Assembly: GCA_946487985.1 (NCBI GenBank)
Contig: CAMLUY010000017.1
Coordinates: 1-12,132, forward strand
Length of the DNA stretch: 12,132 nt
Source of the DNA: an uncultured Clostridia bacterium
GTDB taxonomy: Bacteria; Bacillota; Clostridia; Christensenellales; UBA1242
Direction: 5' to 3'
Shown in pieces: positions 5,962 through 12,132 of the stretch. The translations under genes and the position numbers were made by a program. The number at the start of each line of letters is the position of its first letter. Positions within the stretch are counted from its first letter, which is position 1. The notes beneath the pieces are model-generated. The model did no database searches. It saw only the letters and a program-made list of their open reading frames with translations, and was not told where the DNA came from.

Positions 5962-7953
5962 ATGAAGATCAAAGAAAAGACAATATCATCAAATAGAATA
6001 ACATTTCCAATCATGTTTGTTATTTTTTCTATTATACTTGAAATGATCAATTTTTTATACATTGGTTTCAGGTCTTCAAAAGGCAATATTATGATTTTGC
6101 CTTCATATTTTTTATTTGACCTTGGTATCATGCTGATGATTGCAGGCCTTATTTATGTTGTACAAAACAAGCATGCGGTGCAGGCGCTCTTTTACTTATT
6201 TCTTTCTATTCAAGTTCTGCTGAACGTGATCAATTCAACAATGTACAGCGTGTTTGGCGATATACTTTCATTTGACCTTTTTGCCCTGGGCGGAGAGGCA
6301 ACCACGGCGATAGAAGCCGATTTTATTGACTGGGGTGGACTCGTACTCAACTTCTCGGTTTTTGCAATAATGATTACTCTTGGCGTTTGCATGCAGGTGT
6401 ACAACAAAAAGACAATCACAATCAAAAATTTTTCTTTCCCAGTTGTTGTGCTTGCGGTGTTCATTCTTTGCCAATCAGCAGGCCTTGGCATGTTTCAAAT
6501 TTCAAAAAGCACGCTTTCTTCGGCGTCAACATCAGATACCGAAATACAAACAAGCGATGAATATCTCTGGGAAAATTTCCAGTTTAAAATTGACTCTTTC
6601 AAAAAGTTCGGCGTATATGGTTTTTATGTAAAAAGCATAATCAATTTGATTTCTGGCGACGATATTGATGAATATCAGACAGAACATTACATTGAATACA
6701 TTGACGATGGTTACAAACCAGGCGATAGCAGCGCACCACTTTATGGCGATAACTTGATTGTAATACTTTGCGAAAGCCTTGATTGGTACGCTATTGACCC
6801 ATACAATACGCCTACTCTTTACTCAATGGCAAGCGGCAATGACAGCGTTGTCTTTACAGAGTACTACTCACGCAACCGAACAAACAACAGTGAAGGCATT
6901 GTCCTTAATGGCAATATGCCGCGCAATGTTTCGCTTGAAGACGCATTTGATAATGGCAACAAATTTGAATATGCTCTGCCGCATGTCTTTAAAGCTGCCA
7001 ATGATGGTAAAGACACGGTTGCGTCATATTTCCATCAAAATACAAGCAACTTCTACGGCCGAGATAAAACACATGATGAAGGCTTAGGCTTTGACAACCT
7101 TTATTTCATCGACTCCTACACAGGCGAGCAGGAGCGCGGCAAGTGGGGGCAGTGGATTTCTGACCTTGACTTTACAAAGAATTTAATGGATCAGTTTATT
7201 CCAGACAGTGAAAGATTCTTGACTTTTTTTGCAACTATGTCAACGCATGGTCCGTACACATACGACAATCCATATCTTGCTGAATACTATCCTGAATATG
7301 ACGAGAATTTCGAATTATTCTCTGAATGGCTGACAAATGAAACCGACTTCATTTTGCCAGAAACAGAAATAGCGCTTGACCACCTTAAACATTACAAGGC
7401 AGGCGCGATGGATCTTGACAGAACAGTTGCAAACCTCTTGACCGAGCTTGAAAAACGTGGTAAAGCGGACAACACATCAATCTTGCTTTTTTCCGATCAC
7501 AATGCCTACTACTACAACATGTGCTACAATATGAAAGGGGTTGATAAATCAGATTATTCAAACACATACGTGCACAATGTACCATTGATACTTTACAGCC
7601 CACATCTTACAGAAAAAACAGGCGGCTTTGAAGTAGACACATTCTGCAATACCTATGATGTTCTGCCAACTTTATGTGATTTGTTTGGACTGCCTTCAAA
7701 CACAAACCTCTATCATGGCTATTCTATTTTCTCGGACGAGATTGAAAACTCCTTCTTCTCATCAAACCTGAACGGAATGTTTGCAGATGGAATTTTCTCA
7801 ATGAATATCTCAGATGTTACCGTTCTGAACGATGATGTAACAGATGAAGACATTGAAAAGTTCCGCGAAAATGCCAATAAGTTTTATCGCAAGCAGGAGT
7901 ACCTTGAAGACATCTATAAATTCGGTATTAACGGCACAAGGGCGCTTGCATAA
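5962..7953 (+). CDS. LTA synthase family phosphoglycerol transferase (sulfatase fold)
   Basis: A 663-residue polytopic protein close in length and layout to LtaS (about 650). Residues 1-190 hold five membrane helices; the rest is an extracellular alkaline-phosphatase/sulfatase domain. The expected catalytic set is in the right order and spacing: Glu271 in CES, the nucleophile-position Thr307 in RNRTNNSE, His429 in STHGPY, and Asp512-His513 in SDHN. The family moves glycerol phosphate from phosphatidylglycerol to a growing chain on the outer face, with Mn2+. Whether the product is lipoteichoic acid or another phosphoglycerol-modified glycan cannot be decided here. Alanine racemase follows 44 bases later, which fits a cell-envelope cluster, since D-Ala decorates LTA. 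The start is supported by GAGG 6 bases upstream. Confidence 0.88.
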   Translation: MKIKEKTISSNRITFPIMFVIFSIILEMINFLYIGFRSSKGNIMILPSYFLFDLGIMLMIAGLIYVVQNKHAVQALFYLFLSIQVLLNVINSTMYSVFGDILSFDLFALGGEATTAIEADFIDWGGLVLNFSVFAIMITLGVCMQVYNKKTITIKNFSFPVVVLAVFILCQSAGLGMFQISKSTLSSASTSDTEIQTSDEYLWENFQFKIDSFKKFGVYGFYVKSIINLISGDDIDEYQTEHYIEYIDDGYKPGDSSAPLYGDNLIVILCESLDWYAIDPYNTPTLYSMASGNDSVVFTEYYSRNRTNNSEGIVLNGNMPRNVSLEDAFDNGNKFEYALPHVFKAANDGKDTVASYFHQNTSNFYGRDKTHDEGLGFDNLYFIDSYTGEQERGKWGQWISDLDFTKNLMDQFIPDSERFLTFFATMSTHGPYTYDNPYLAEYYPEYDENFELFSEWLTNETDFILPETEIALDHLKHYKAGAMDLDRTVANLLTELEKRGKADNTSILLFSDHNAYYYNMCYNMKGVDKSDYSNTYVHNVPLILYSPHLTEKTGGFEVDTFCNTYDVLPTLCDLFGLPSNTNLYHGYSIFSDEIENSFFSSNLNGMFADGIFSMNISDVTVLNDDVTDEDIEKFRENANKFYRKQEYLEDIYKFGINGTRALA

Positions 7954-7967
7954 TAAAAAATCATATC

Positions 7968-8017
7968 AAAAAAAGATTTTTGAGAATACAATATATCATG
8001 TTCTCAAAAATTTTTTT
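7968..8017. repeat. Inverted repeat enclosing the alr start codon
   Basis: TTTTTGAGAA (7977-7986) pairs perfectly with TTCTCAAAAA (8001-8010). A7 (7968-7974) can extend the stem with T7 (8011-8017) past a two-base bulge. The 14-base loop contains a -10-like TACAAT and the ATG at 7998. It may act as a DNA operator, as an RNA hairpin gating alr translation, or as a weak terminator for the upstream gene. Confidence 0.5.
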
Positions 8018-9029
8018 AAATAAAAAAAGTATTATCAATAATGTCCTTGAAATTGAAAGGATTTGTGGCGGCAAAGTCTGCGTAATGGTCAAAGCAAATG
8101 CCTATGGCCATGGCATGAAAGAAGTGCTGACCATGCTGAGCGACACGGTAGACTATTTCGGGGTATCAAACCAGTGGGAAGGCGAGGCGGCCAGGAAATA
8201 TACAAACAAAACAATAATCGTCTTTGGTGCTTGCGAAGATTATCAGCGTGCAATGCAAAACGATTTGTCGTTTGCGCTTTTTTCCTTTTATGATGCCAAG
8301 CGCATTCTAAAAATTGCAGAACGCCACAAGCTGCAAGCAAAAATGCACCTTTGCCTTAATACAGGCATGAACAGATATGGCATTAAAGATGAAACCGAGA
8401 TGAAAAAAATCATCAAGCTTCTCAGCAAGAAGGGCGTGCAACTTGAAGGCATCTACACCCACTTTTCATCGCTTACCACAGATAAAGAATATACCCAGCA
8501 TCAAAAAGAAAAATTTGACAGATTTTTGGCTCTTTTGCCAAAGGACTGGCAAACCATCAAGCATGTAGGTGGCGGAAGAAGCATATTTGAAAACCTGAAA
8601 GCAGATGTATTTCGTGTAGGCCTTGAAGTTTATGGCTATGGCAACGATTTTGTCAAGCCTGTCCTCAGCGTTGAGAGCGAAATTGTCGACTTGCAAAAGG
8701 TCAGCGCAGGTGAGCATGTTGGCTATCTTTGCGGCTTCACGGCCGAGCATGACATGACGGTAGCGACAATTCCACTCGGCTATGGCGACGGCCTGCCAAG
8801 GAAATTATCAAACAAATTAAAAGTGTCTATCGGCAATAAAACGGCTGAAAGCTGCGGTAATATTTGCATGGACGCCTTTATGATAGATGTGACAGACATC
8901 AGTTGCCGTGTTGGCGACCGCGTAAAAATCTTTGACAACGCATCGTTGGTCGCACCACAGATTGAGAGTACGGAATATGAGGTGCTGACCAATTTGTCAA
9001 AATTCCGCGGCGAGCGAATAATCAGATAA
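7998..9029 (+). CDS. alr: Alanine racemase
   Basis: A 343-residue fold-type III PLP enzyme that interconverts L- and D-alanine in the cytoplasm, feeding peptidoglycan and D-alanylation of teichoic acids. The PLP lysine is Lys32 in VMVKANAYGHG. The second catalytic base is probably Tyr243 in HVGYLCGF. Other family marks are NTGMNRYGI, FRVGLEVYGYG (the Arg near the pyridine nitrogen), IPLGYGDGLPR and GNICMDAFMIDV. It is slightly shorter than the usual 360-390 residues. I chose ATG 7998 because the protein then begins with the expected first strand (KIFLNKKSIINNV). A TTG at 7980 would add six residues outside the fold. There is no Shine-Dalgarno site. TACAAT ends 5 bases before the ATG, so the gene may be leaderless or read through from the LTA-synthase-like gene. 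Confidence 0.92.
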   Translation: MFSKIFLNKKSIINNVLEIERICGGKVCVMVKANAYGHGMKEVLTMLSDTVDYFGVSNQWEGEAARKYTNKTIIVFGACEDYQRAMQNDLSFALFSFYDAKRILKIAERHKLQAKMHLCLNTGMNRYGIKDETEMKKIIKLLSKKGVQLEGIYTHFSSLTTDKEYTQHQKEKFDRFLALLPKDWQTIKHVGGGRSIFENLKADVFRVGLEVYGYGNDFVKPVLSVESEIVDLQKVSAGEHVGYLCGFTAEHDMTVATIPLGYGDGLPRKLSNKLKVSIGNKTAESCGNICMDAFMIDVTDISCRVGDRVKIFDNASLVAPQIESTEYEVLTNLSKFRGERIIR

Positions 9030-9052
9030 TTTGTTTTTTGCCCGAATTTATC

Positions 9053-9090
9053 TTTACAAATGAACACTATGCATGCTATAATAGCTGCAT
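9053..9090 (+). promoter_or_regulatory. Promoter whose -10 is the centre of a palindrome; likely leaderless start
   Basis: TTTACA (9053-9058) and TATAAT (9077-9082, with a TGC extension) are 18 bases apart. The +1 position expected 7 bases after the -10 falls on the A of the ATG at 9089. The -10 sits in a near-perfect inverted repeat, ATGCATGCTAT (9069-9079), centre A, ATAGCTGCAT (9081-9090), with a single extra T in the left arm. Since most of it precedes the start of transcription, it is more likely a protein-binding operator than an RNA hairpin. Confidence 0.55.
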
Positions 9091-9769
9091 GAAAAAGAAA
9101 AAAGACAGCACGATTTCTCAGTATAAAAAAGACGCAATTTCAGACGCAAAAGTTGCCAAAGCAAATTCGCAAGATGACTATGAAATAGATGAAAACATAG
9201 ACGATGAATACACAAGCTCAATATTTGAGAGCTTTAAAAATGGCGACAATCAGAATAAATGGTTTTTGGCATCAGGATATCTTTCAATCATATTCGGAGC
9301 AATTTGCTTTGTGTGCTTTGTTTTCGTAGGCATTGAAGGTTTGAAACAGCTGCAAATGCAAAGTTCATATGATTTTGATGAAAAAAGGATAAAATTCATT
9401 ATTGCCTGTGTGATTCTGCCAATTGTGGGGTTTTTGGGGATTTTTACAGGCGTCAAAATCAAAAGCTTTGCAGATTATGATTCAGAAAAGCTTGCGGAAA
9501 ACCTAACCAGCCTTATTTTCTATGCCATATTGCAATTTCTCTTTGGTGGCGTATTGACAGCAATTTTGACAGTTGTTGGATATTTTGTTGGCATTGGTCA
9601 AGATTACGGTGCTATTTATTACAGCCGACTTGAAGACTTCCCTGACCGCCAATCTCGCCTAGCCGAAGCCAAGAAAATGTATGAACAAGGCCTTATTGAC
9701 GAAGAGGAATATCAAAAATTAAAAGAACATATTTTATACGGTAATTGCTATTGCCCAAGGAAGAAATAA
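9089..9769 (+). CDS. Membrane protein with C-terminal SHOCT-like domain
   Basis: A 226-residue protein of unknown function. Residues 1-57 are hydrophilic, starting Lys-rich (MKKKKDSTISQYKK) and then acidic. Three membrane segments follow at about 58-85, 101-123 and 137-167. The C-terminus has a SHOCT-like pair of short helices (RLAEAKKMYEQGLIDEEEY), a motif usually thought to mediate oligomerisation. ATG 9089 is preferred over an in-frame TTG at 9038 because a promoter lies between them, with its predicted +1 on this ATG. No Shine-Dalgarno site is present, consistent with a leaderless message. The CYC near the C-terminus could bind metal, but that is speculative. The gene ends at a terminator shared with the convergent gene. 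Confidence 0.75.
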   Translation: MKKKKDSTISQYKKDAISDAKVAKANSQDDYEIDENIDDEYTSSIFESFKNGDNQNKWFLASGYLSIIFGAICFVCFVFVGIEGLKQLQMQSSYDFDEKRIKFIIACVILPIVGFLGIFTGVKIKSFADYDSEKLAENLTSLIFYAILQFLFGGVLTAILTVVGYFVGIGQDYGAIYYSRLEDFPDRQSRLAEAKKMYEQGLIDEEEYQKLKEHILYGNCYCPRKK

Positions 9770-9771
9770 AA

Positions 9772-9799
9772 AACTGCAACAATGCGTTGCGGTTTTTTT
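9772..9799. terminator. Bidirectional terminator between convergent genes
   Basis: AACTGCAAC (9772-9780) pairs with GTTGCGGTT (9786-9794), a 9-bp stem with one G-T wobble and a 5-base loop. Seven T follow on the + strand and six T on the - strand. It lies between the stops at 9769 (+) and 9803 (-) and can serve both genes. Confidence 0.8.
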
Positions 9800-9802
9800 G
9801 TA

Positions 9803-10984
9803 TTATTCATCAGCATAGTTGTTGAAATATCCAGTAATCAGCACAATCGGTGTGCCTTTATCGCCGCTGCCCGAGGTCAAATCGCTGAGGGAGCCGAGCA
9901 GGTCGGTCAGACGCCTTGGAGTAGTGCCCAGCGAAATGTTTTGATTTTTCAAATCCTTTGATTTTTCGATGATAATCTTTTTAATGGCCTCTTCGGCTTC
10001 TTTGCCTTTAAGATCTCCTATTTGGTTGTCGGCAACATATTTGAGTTTGATTTCGTTTGGCGTGCCTTCAAGCCCAGAGGTGTACGCTGGTGACACTACT
10101 GGGTCGGCAAGTTCCCATATTCCGCCGACAGGGTCTTTGAACGCTCCATCGCCATAGACCATGCATTCCATCTTCACACCAGTGGCTTCGCACAGGCGTT
10201 TTTGAAGCTTATTTACAAACGTTTTGGTGTCGCGAGGGAAAAGCTTTAATACTTCATCTGTCGACAGGTTGGACCCCAGCACACCAAACTCTTCATTAAA
10301 TCCGCTTCCATCAACAGATTGGTTGAGGATTTCGTCAAGTGTAATAACAACCTTGCCGCCACGTTTCAAAAGAATGTCCTTGTTTCTTTTTCTTGAATGA
10401 ATGTCTGCTGCAATAACCTTTTTTGTATATTTCAATATGGTTGTAGGGTCATTTGAAAGAATGATTTTGCATTTATCTCCGCATATTTTCTTGTATGCGT
10501 CAATGTAATCAAGACCTGTAAAAGGGTGCTCAATGCTGCCAACCAATTTGTAAAATTGCTCAGCTGTGAAGGTCTTGTTGAAGTTTGTCATGCCCAGCGA
10601 GTACAGCTTGTCCACAGACACAAGCGGATTGCCAACTTCATCAAAAGGATATGAAAGCTGCAAGATGATTTCATCGCAACCGCGAGCAATACCTTTCAAA
10701 ATATTTGAAAAACGATTGCGCGAAAGTATTGGGAAAATCACCCCGATTTTACCAGAACCCATTTTATCTTTTACAACTTTGGCAATATCGTCGACTGTCG
10801 CAAAATTGCCTTGGCTTTTTGCAACGACAGCCTCTGTCACTGCAACAATATCTTTGTCGTGAAGTTTGATTTTTCCTTCCTTAACCGCTTTCAACACACA
10901 GTCTACTGTGATTTCAACCAGGTCATCACCTGGCCTAATAATCGGCGCTTTGACGCCAAAAGCACTTGTACCAATATTCTTCAT
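9803..10984 (-). CDS. CofE-like protein (F420-0:L-glutamate ligase family)
   Basis: A 393-residue cytoplasmic protein resembling the F420_ligase (CofE) family. The clearest match is residues 45-60 (DIVAVTEAVVAKSQGN), like the CofE stretch reading DVLVVTSKVVSKAEG. Later blocks include VYGDGAFKDPVGGIWELADP. In CofE the enzyme adds glutamates to coenzyme F420 using GTP. This copy is much longer than the usual ~250 residues and differs strongly after residue 75, so it belongs to a divergent subfamily. No other F420 genes are nearby, and gut-type Clostridia are not expected to make F420, so the real substrate is unknown. ATG at 10984 is chosen because AGGAG (minus-strand, 10990-10994) is 5 bases upstream. 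An in-frame ATG six codons earlier lies across that site. Confidence 0.7.
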   Translation of the reverse strand: MKNIGTSAFGVKAPIIRPGDDLVEITVDCVLKAVKEGKIKLHDKDIVAVTEAVVAKSQGNFATVDDIAKVVKDKMGSGKIGVIFPILSRNRFSNILKGIARGCDEIILQLSYPFDEVGNPLVSVDKLYSLGMTNFNKTFTAEQFYKLVGSIEHPFTGLDYIDAYKKICGDKCKIILSNDPTTILKYTKKVIAADIHSRKRNKDILLKRGGKVVITLDEILNQSVDGSGFNEEFGVLGSNLSTDEVLKLFPRDTKTFVNKLQKRLCEATGVKMECMVYGDGAFKDPVGGIWELADPVVSPAYTSGLEGTPNEIKLKYVADNQIGDLKGKEAEEAIKKIIIEKSKDLKNQNISLGTTPRRLTDLLGSLSDLTSGSGDKGTPIVLITGYFNNYADE

Positions 10985-11125
10985 AAAATCTCCTATACAC
11001 AACTATATCATAAATGAAAAAAAATAAGAAGTATTTTGTAACAATTCTAAATAGTTTTAAAAAAAACAAAGCAGAAAAAATACCAGTATTTTTATAAAAA
11101 AATAAATTATAAAATCAAAAATATA

Positions 11126-11154
11126 TTGAAAAAAATATGATTTAGTGGTATAAT
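11126..11154 (+). promoter_or_regulatory. Strong sigma-A promoter for the DUF2188-M16 pair
   Basis: TTGAAA (11126-11131) and TATAAT (11149-11154) are 17 bases apart, with TGG before the -10 (extended -10). The leader to the ATG at 11181 would be about 20 bases and carries AAGGAG at 11167-11172. The rest of the divergent spacer (10985-11125) is very AT-rich; only a weak minus-strand -10-like TATGATATAGT is seen for the CofE-like gene. Confidence 0.75.
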
Positions 11155-11180
11155 AAAATTATTAAAAAGGAGAAGTTATC

Positions 11181-11735
11181 ATGTGGCCATTCACAAGAAA
11201 AAAGGATAAGAAAACAAAAGTAGCAGAAGTGGAGCAGCAGGAGGTGAGCAAGACTCAGCCGGTTGAAAATGCCGAGCCATCACAAGAAGCTATTTCTGCC
11301 GAAAAAACAAAATCAACAAAAACTTCAACTAAATCGGCAACACAAAAAGACGAGAAATCATCAGTAAAACCAAATGCGAAACCATCAACCAAAGTTGGCA
11401 CAAAAAAATCAATAAAGACTGATGAAAAACAATCTAAGAAATCTGATGATAAATCAGCTTCAAAGCCAGTCAACGAAAAAGAAGATGATGTTGAAATAAA
11501 GACCAGAAAATCTGTTTACAGGGTGATTTTTGACAAAGATGACAAACTTTGGAAAATCAAAAAAGATGGTGCAAAACGCATCATTGACAGCAAAAAGACA
11601 AAAGGTGAAGCTCTTGCTCGCGTGCAAGAGTTGTCAAAAAGCCAGGACGCAAATTTTGTAGTCTACAAAAAAGATGGCAAATTTCAGAAAAAGGCTAACC
11701 TTAACTTAAAAAGTGACAGCGCGGAGGAAAAATGA
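11181..11735 (+). CDS. DUF2188-domain protein with Lys/Ser/Thr-rich linker
   Basis: A 184-residue protein. Residues 1-15 are basic (MWPFTRKKDKKTK). Residues ~18-110 are low-complexity and rich in Lys, Ser, Thr and Asp, probably disordered. Residues ~110-175 match the DUF2188 pattern: a YRVIFDKDDKLWKIKK strand, a TKGEALARVQELSKSQ helix and a final VVYKKDGKFQKK strand. DUF2188 has no settled function. There is no membrane segment or signal peptide. The start is supported by AAGGAG 8 bases upstream and a strong promoter. Its TGA overlaps the next gene's ATG by four bases (ATGA), so the two are almost certainly co-transcribed and translationally coupled. The DNA-like charge pattern of the linker could favour nucleic-acid or cell-wall binding; that is inference. 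Confidence 0.75.
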   Translation: MWPFTRKKDKKTKVAEVEQQEVSKTQPVENAEPSQEAISAEKTKSTKTSTKSATQKDEKSSVKPNAKPSTKVGTKKSIKTDEKQSKKSDDKSASKPVNEKEDDVEIKTRKSVYRVIFDKDDKLWKIKKDGAKRIIDSKKTKGEALARVQELSKSQDANFVVYKKDGKFQKKANLNLKSDSAEEK

Positions 11736-12109
11736 AAGACAAACTCTACACAACCAATGATGGCATTACGGTAATTTACAGTCCGGTAAAAAACATCACA
11801 GGTGTGCAGTTTGAACTGAGTTTTGCAGCAGGAGCACTCAATGACCCAGCCGGTAAGGCTGGGCTTGCTCATTTTTGTGAGCATATTTTAATGGGCTGCG
11901 GCACAAAACGCTTCACCCGTGAAGAAAAAAACAAACAAATGGGCAAATATCAGTACATCAATGCTTTCACATCAAACTATGTCTTGCGAATGGTAATCAG
12001 TGCAACAAATGATGATATCGCCGAAGCCGTTGACACAATGACAGAGTCGTTTGACGGACTGAACCTGACACAGCAAGGCAGGAGAACATCCGGGGCATGC
12101 GGGTGGTAA
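11732..12109 (+). CDS. M16-family zinc metallopeptidase, N-terminal part, disrupted at contig end
   Basis: The N-terminal ~110 residues match the pitrilysin-type (M16) fold: a first strand (ITVIYSPVKNITGVQFELSF), GLAHFCEHILM with the zinc-binding HxxEH at His47-Glu50-His51, then an NAFTSNYVLRMVIS strand. M16 enzymes degrade peptides or process proteins, often as paired genes. The full family domain is about 400 residues. Here homology stops around residue 112-116, and the frame ends in non-homologous residues (RRTSGACGW) and a TAA at 12107-12109. The downstream Glu zinc ligand is therefore missing. The last bases are GC-rich and fit another gene, so the truncation looks like a sequence junction rather than a natural stop. 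GGAGG at 11723-11727 precedes the ATG, which overlaps the DUF2188 stop. Confidence 0.8.
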   Translation: MKDKLYTTNDGITVIYSPVKNITGVQFELSFAAGALNDPAGKAGLAHFCEHILMGCGTKRFTREEKNKQMGKYQYINAFTSNYVLRMVISATNDDIAEAVDTMTESFDGLNLTQQGRRTSGACGW

Positions 12110-12132
12110 AGGCCTATGTGCGGGAGGACTAC
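12076..12132 (+). CDS. Fragment of an ABC exporter membrane domain, open at the right edge
   Basis: In the frame ending at the last base, these 57 bases read RQENIRGMRVVKAYVREDY. This is the well-known conserved stretch in the transmembrane domain of type IV (MsbA-like) ABC exporters, usually VQENIRGIRVVKAFVREDYE. Their GC content is about 61%, far above the neighbouring genes. The frame differs from the M16 peptidase frame it overlaps. No start or ribosome site is present, so it is an internal piece joined to the peptidase, most simply by misassembly or chimera formation at the contig end. Confidence 0.65.

Noticed and set aside
9038..9088. TTG at 9038 as start of the SHOCT protein
   Set aside because: The promoter lies downstream of it, so the first 17 codons would not be transcribed from that promoter; no ribosome site precedes it.
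11020..11125. Very AT-rich spacer as a replication origin or attachment site
   Set aside because: No DnaA-box cluster, iterons or direct-repeat pair can be seen; it looks like a divergent promoter region.
1..12132. CRISPR array, tRNA, rRNA or insertion sequence
   Set aside because: No regularly spaced repeats, cloverleaf, rRNA-like stretch, transposase or terminal inverted repeats were found on reading both strands.

Overview
The window looks like the chromosome of a low-GC Gram-positive bacterium, most likely an uncultured Clostridia-type Firmicute. Support: AT-rich intergenic DNA, AGGAGG-type ribosome sites, sigma-A promoters (one with the perfect TTGACA-17-TATAAT), a lipoteichoic-acid-synthase-like sulfatase, and TGA used as a stop. 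It reads like an edge-to-edge contig from a metagenome rather than a phage or plasmid: no integrase, transposase, tRNA, rRNA or CRISPR array was seen.

Left part (1-4040): AT-rich leader, then one 1274-residue gene with its own promoter and terminator. It encodes a DUF4011-like N-terminus, a superfamily 1 helicase with a very large insert, and a C-terminal Vsr/MTES_1575-like nuclease fold. This architecture is known from single-gene anti-phage candidates, so it is the best candidate for an unusual system here. Its nuclease domain appears to lack one expected catalytic Asp.

Middle (4041-9800): housekeeping and envelope genes on the + strand. These are a ZIP-family metal transporter (GTG start), an 81-residue small protein, a 106-residue three-helix membrane protein with a consensus promoter, an LTA-synthase-like phosphoglycerol transferase behind tandem promoters, alanine racemase (alr), and a SHOCT-like membrane protein. 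The last two lack Shine-Dalgarno sites. Each has a -10-like hexamer about 6 bases before its ATG inside an inverted repeat, which suggests leaderless or operator-controlled starts. LTA synthase and Alr both serve the Gram-positive wall (LTA backbone; D-Ala for peptidoglycan and LTA esterification), so that neighbourhood is functionally coherent.

Right part (9803-12132): a CofE/F420-0 glutamate ligase-like gene on the - strand, sharing a bidirectional terminator with the SHOCT gene. It is divergent from a Lys-rich DUF2188 protein whose stop overlaps the start of an M16 zinc peptidase. The peptidase is interrupted near 12070: the last ~57 bases are GC-rich and read in another frame as a classic ABC-exporter transmembrane motif. 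The contig end therefore looks chimeric.
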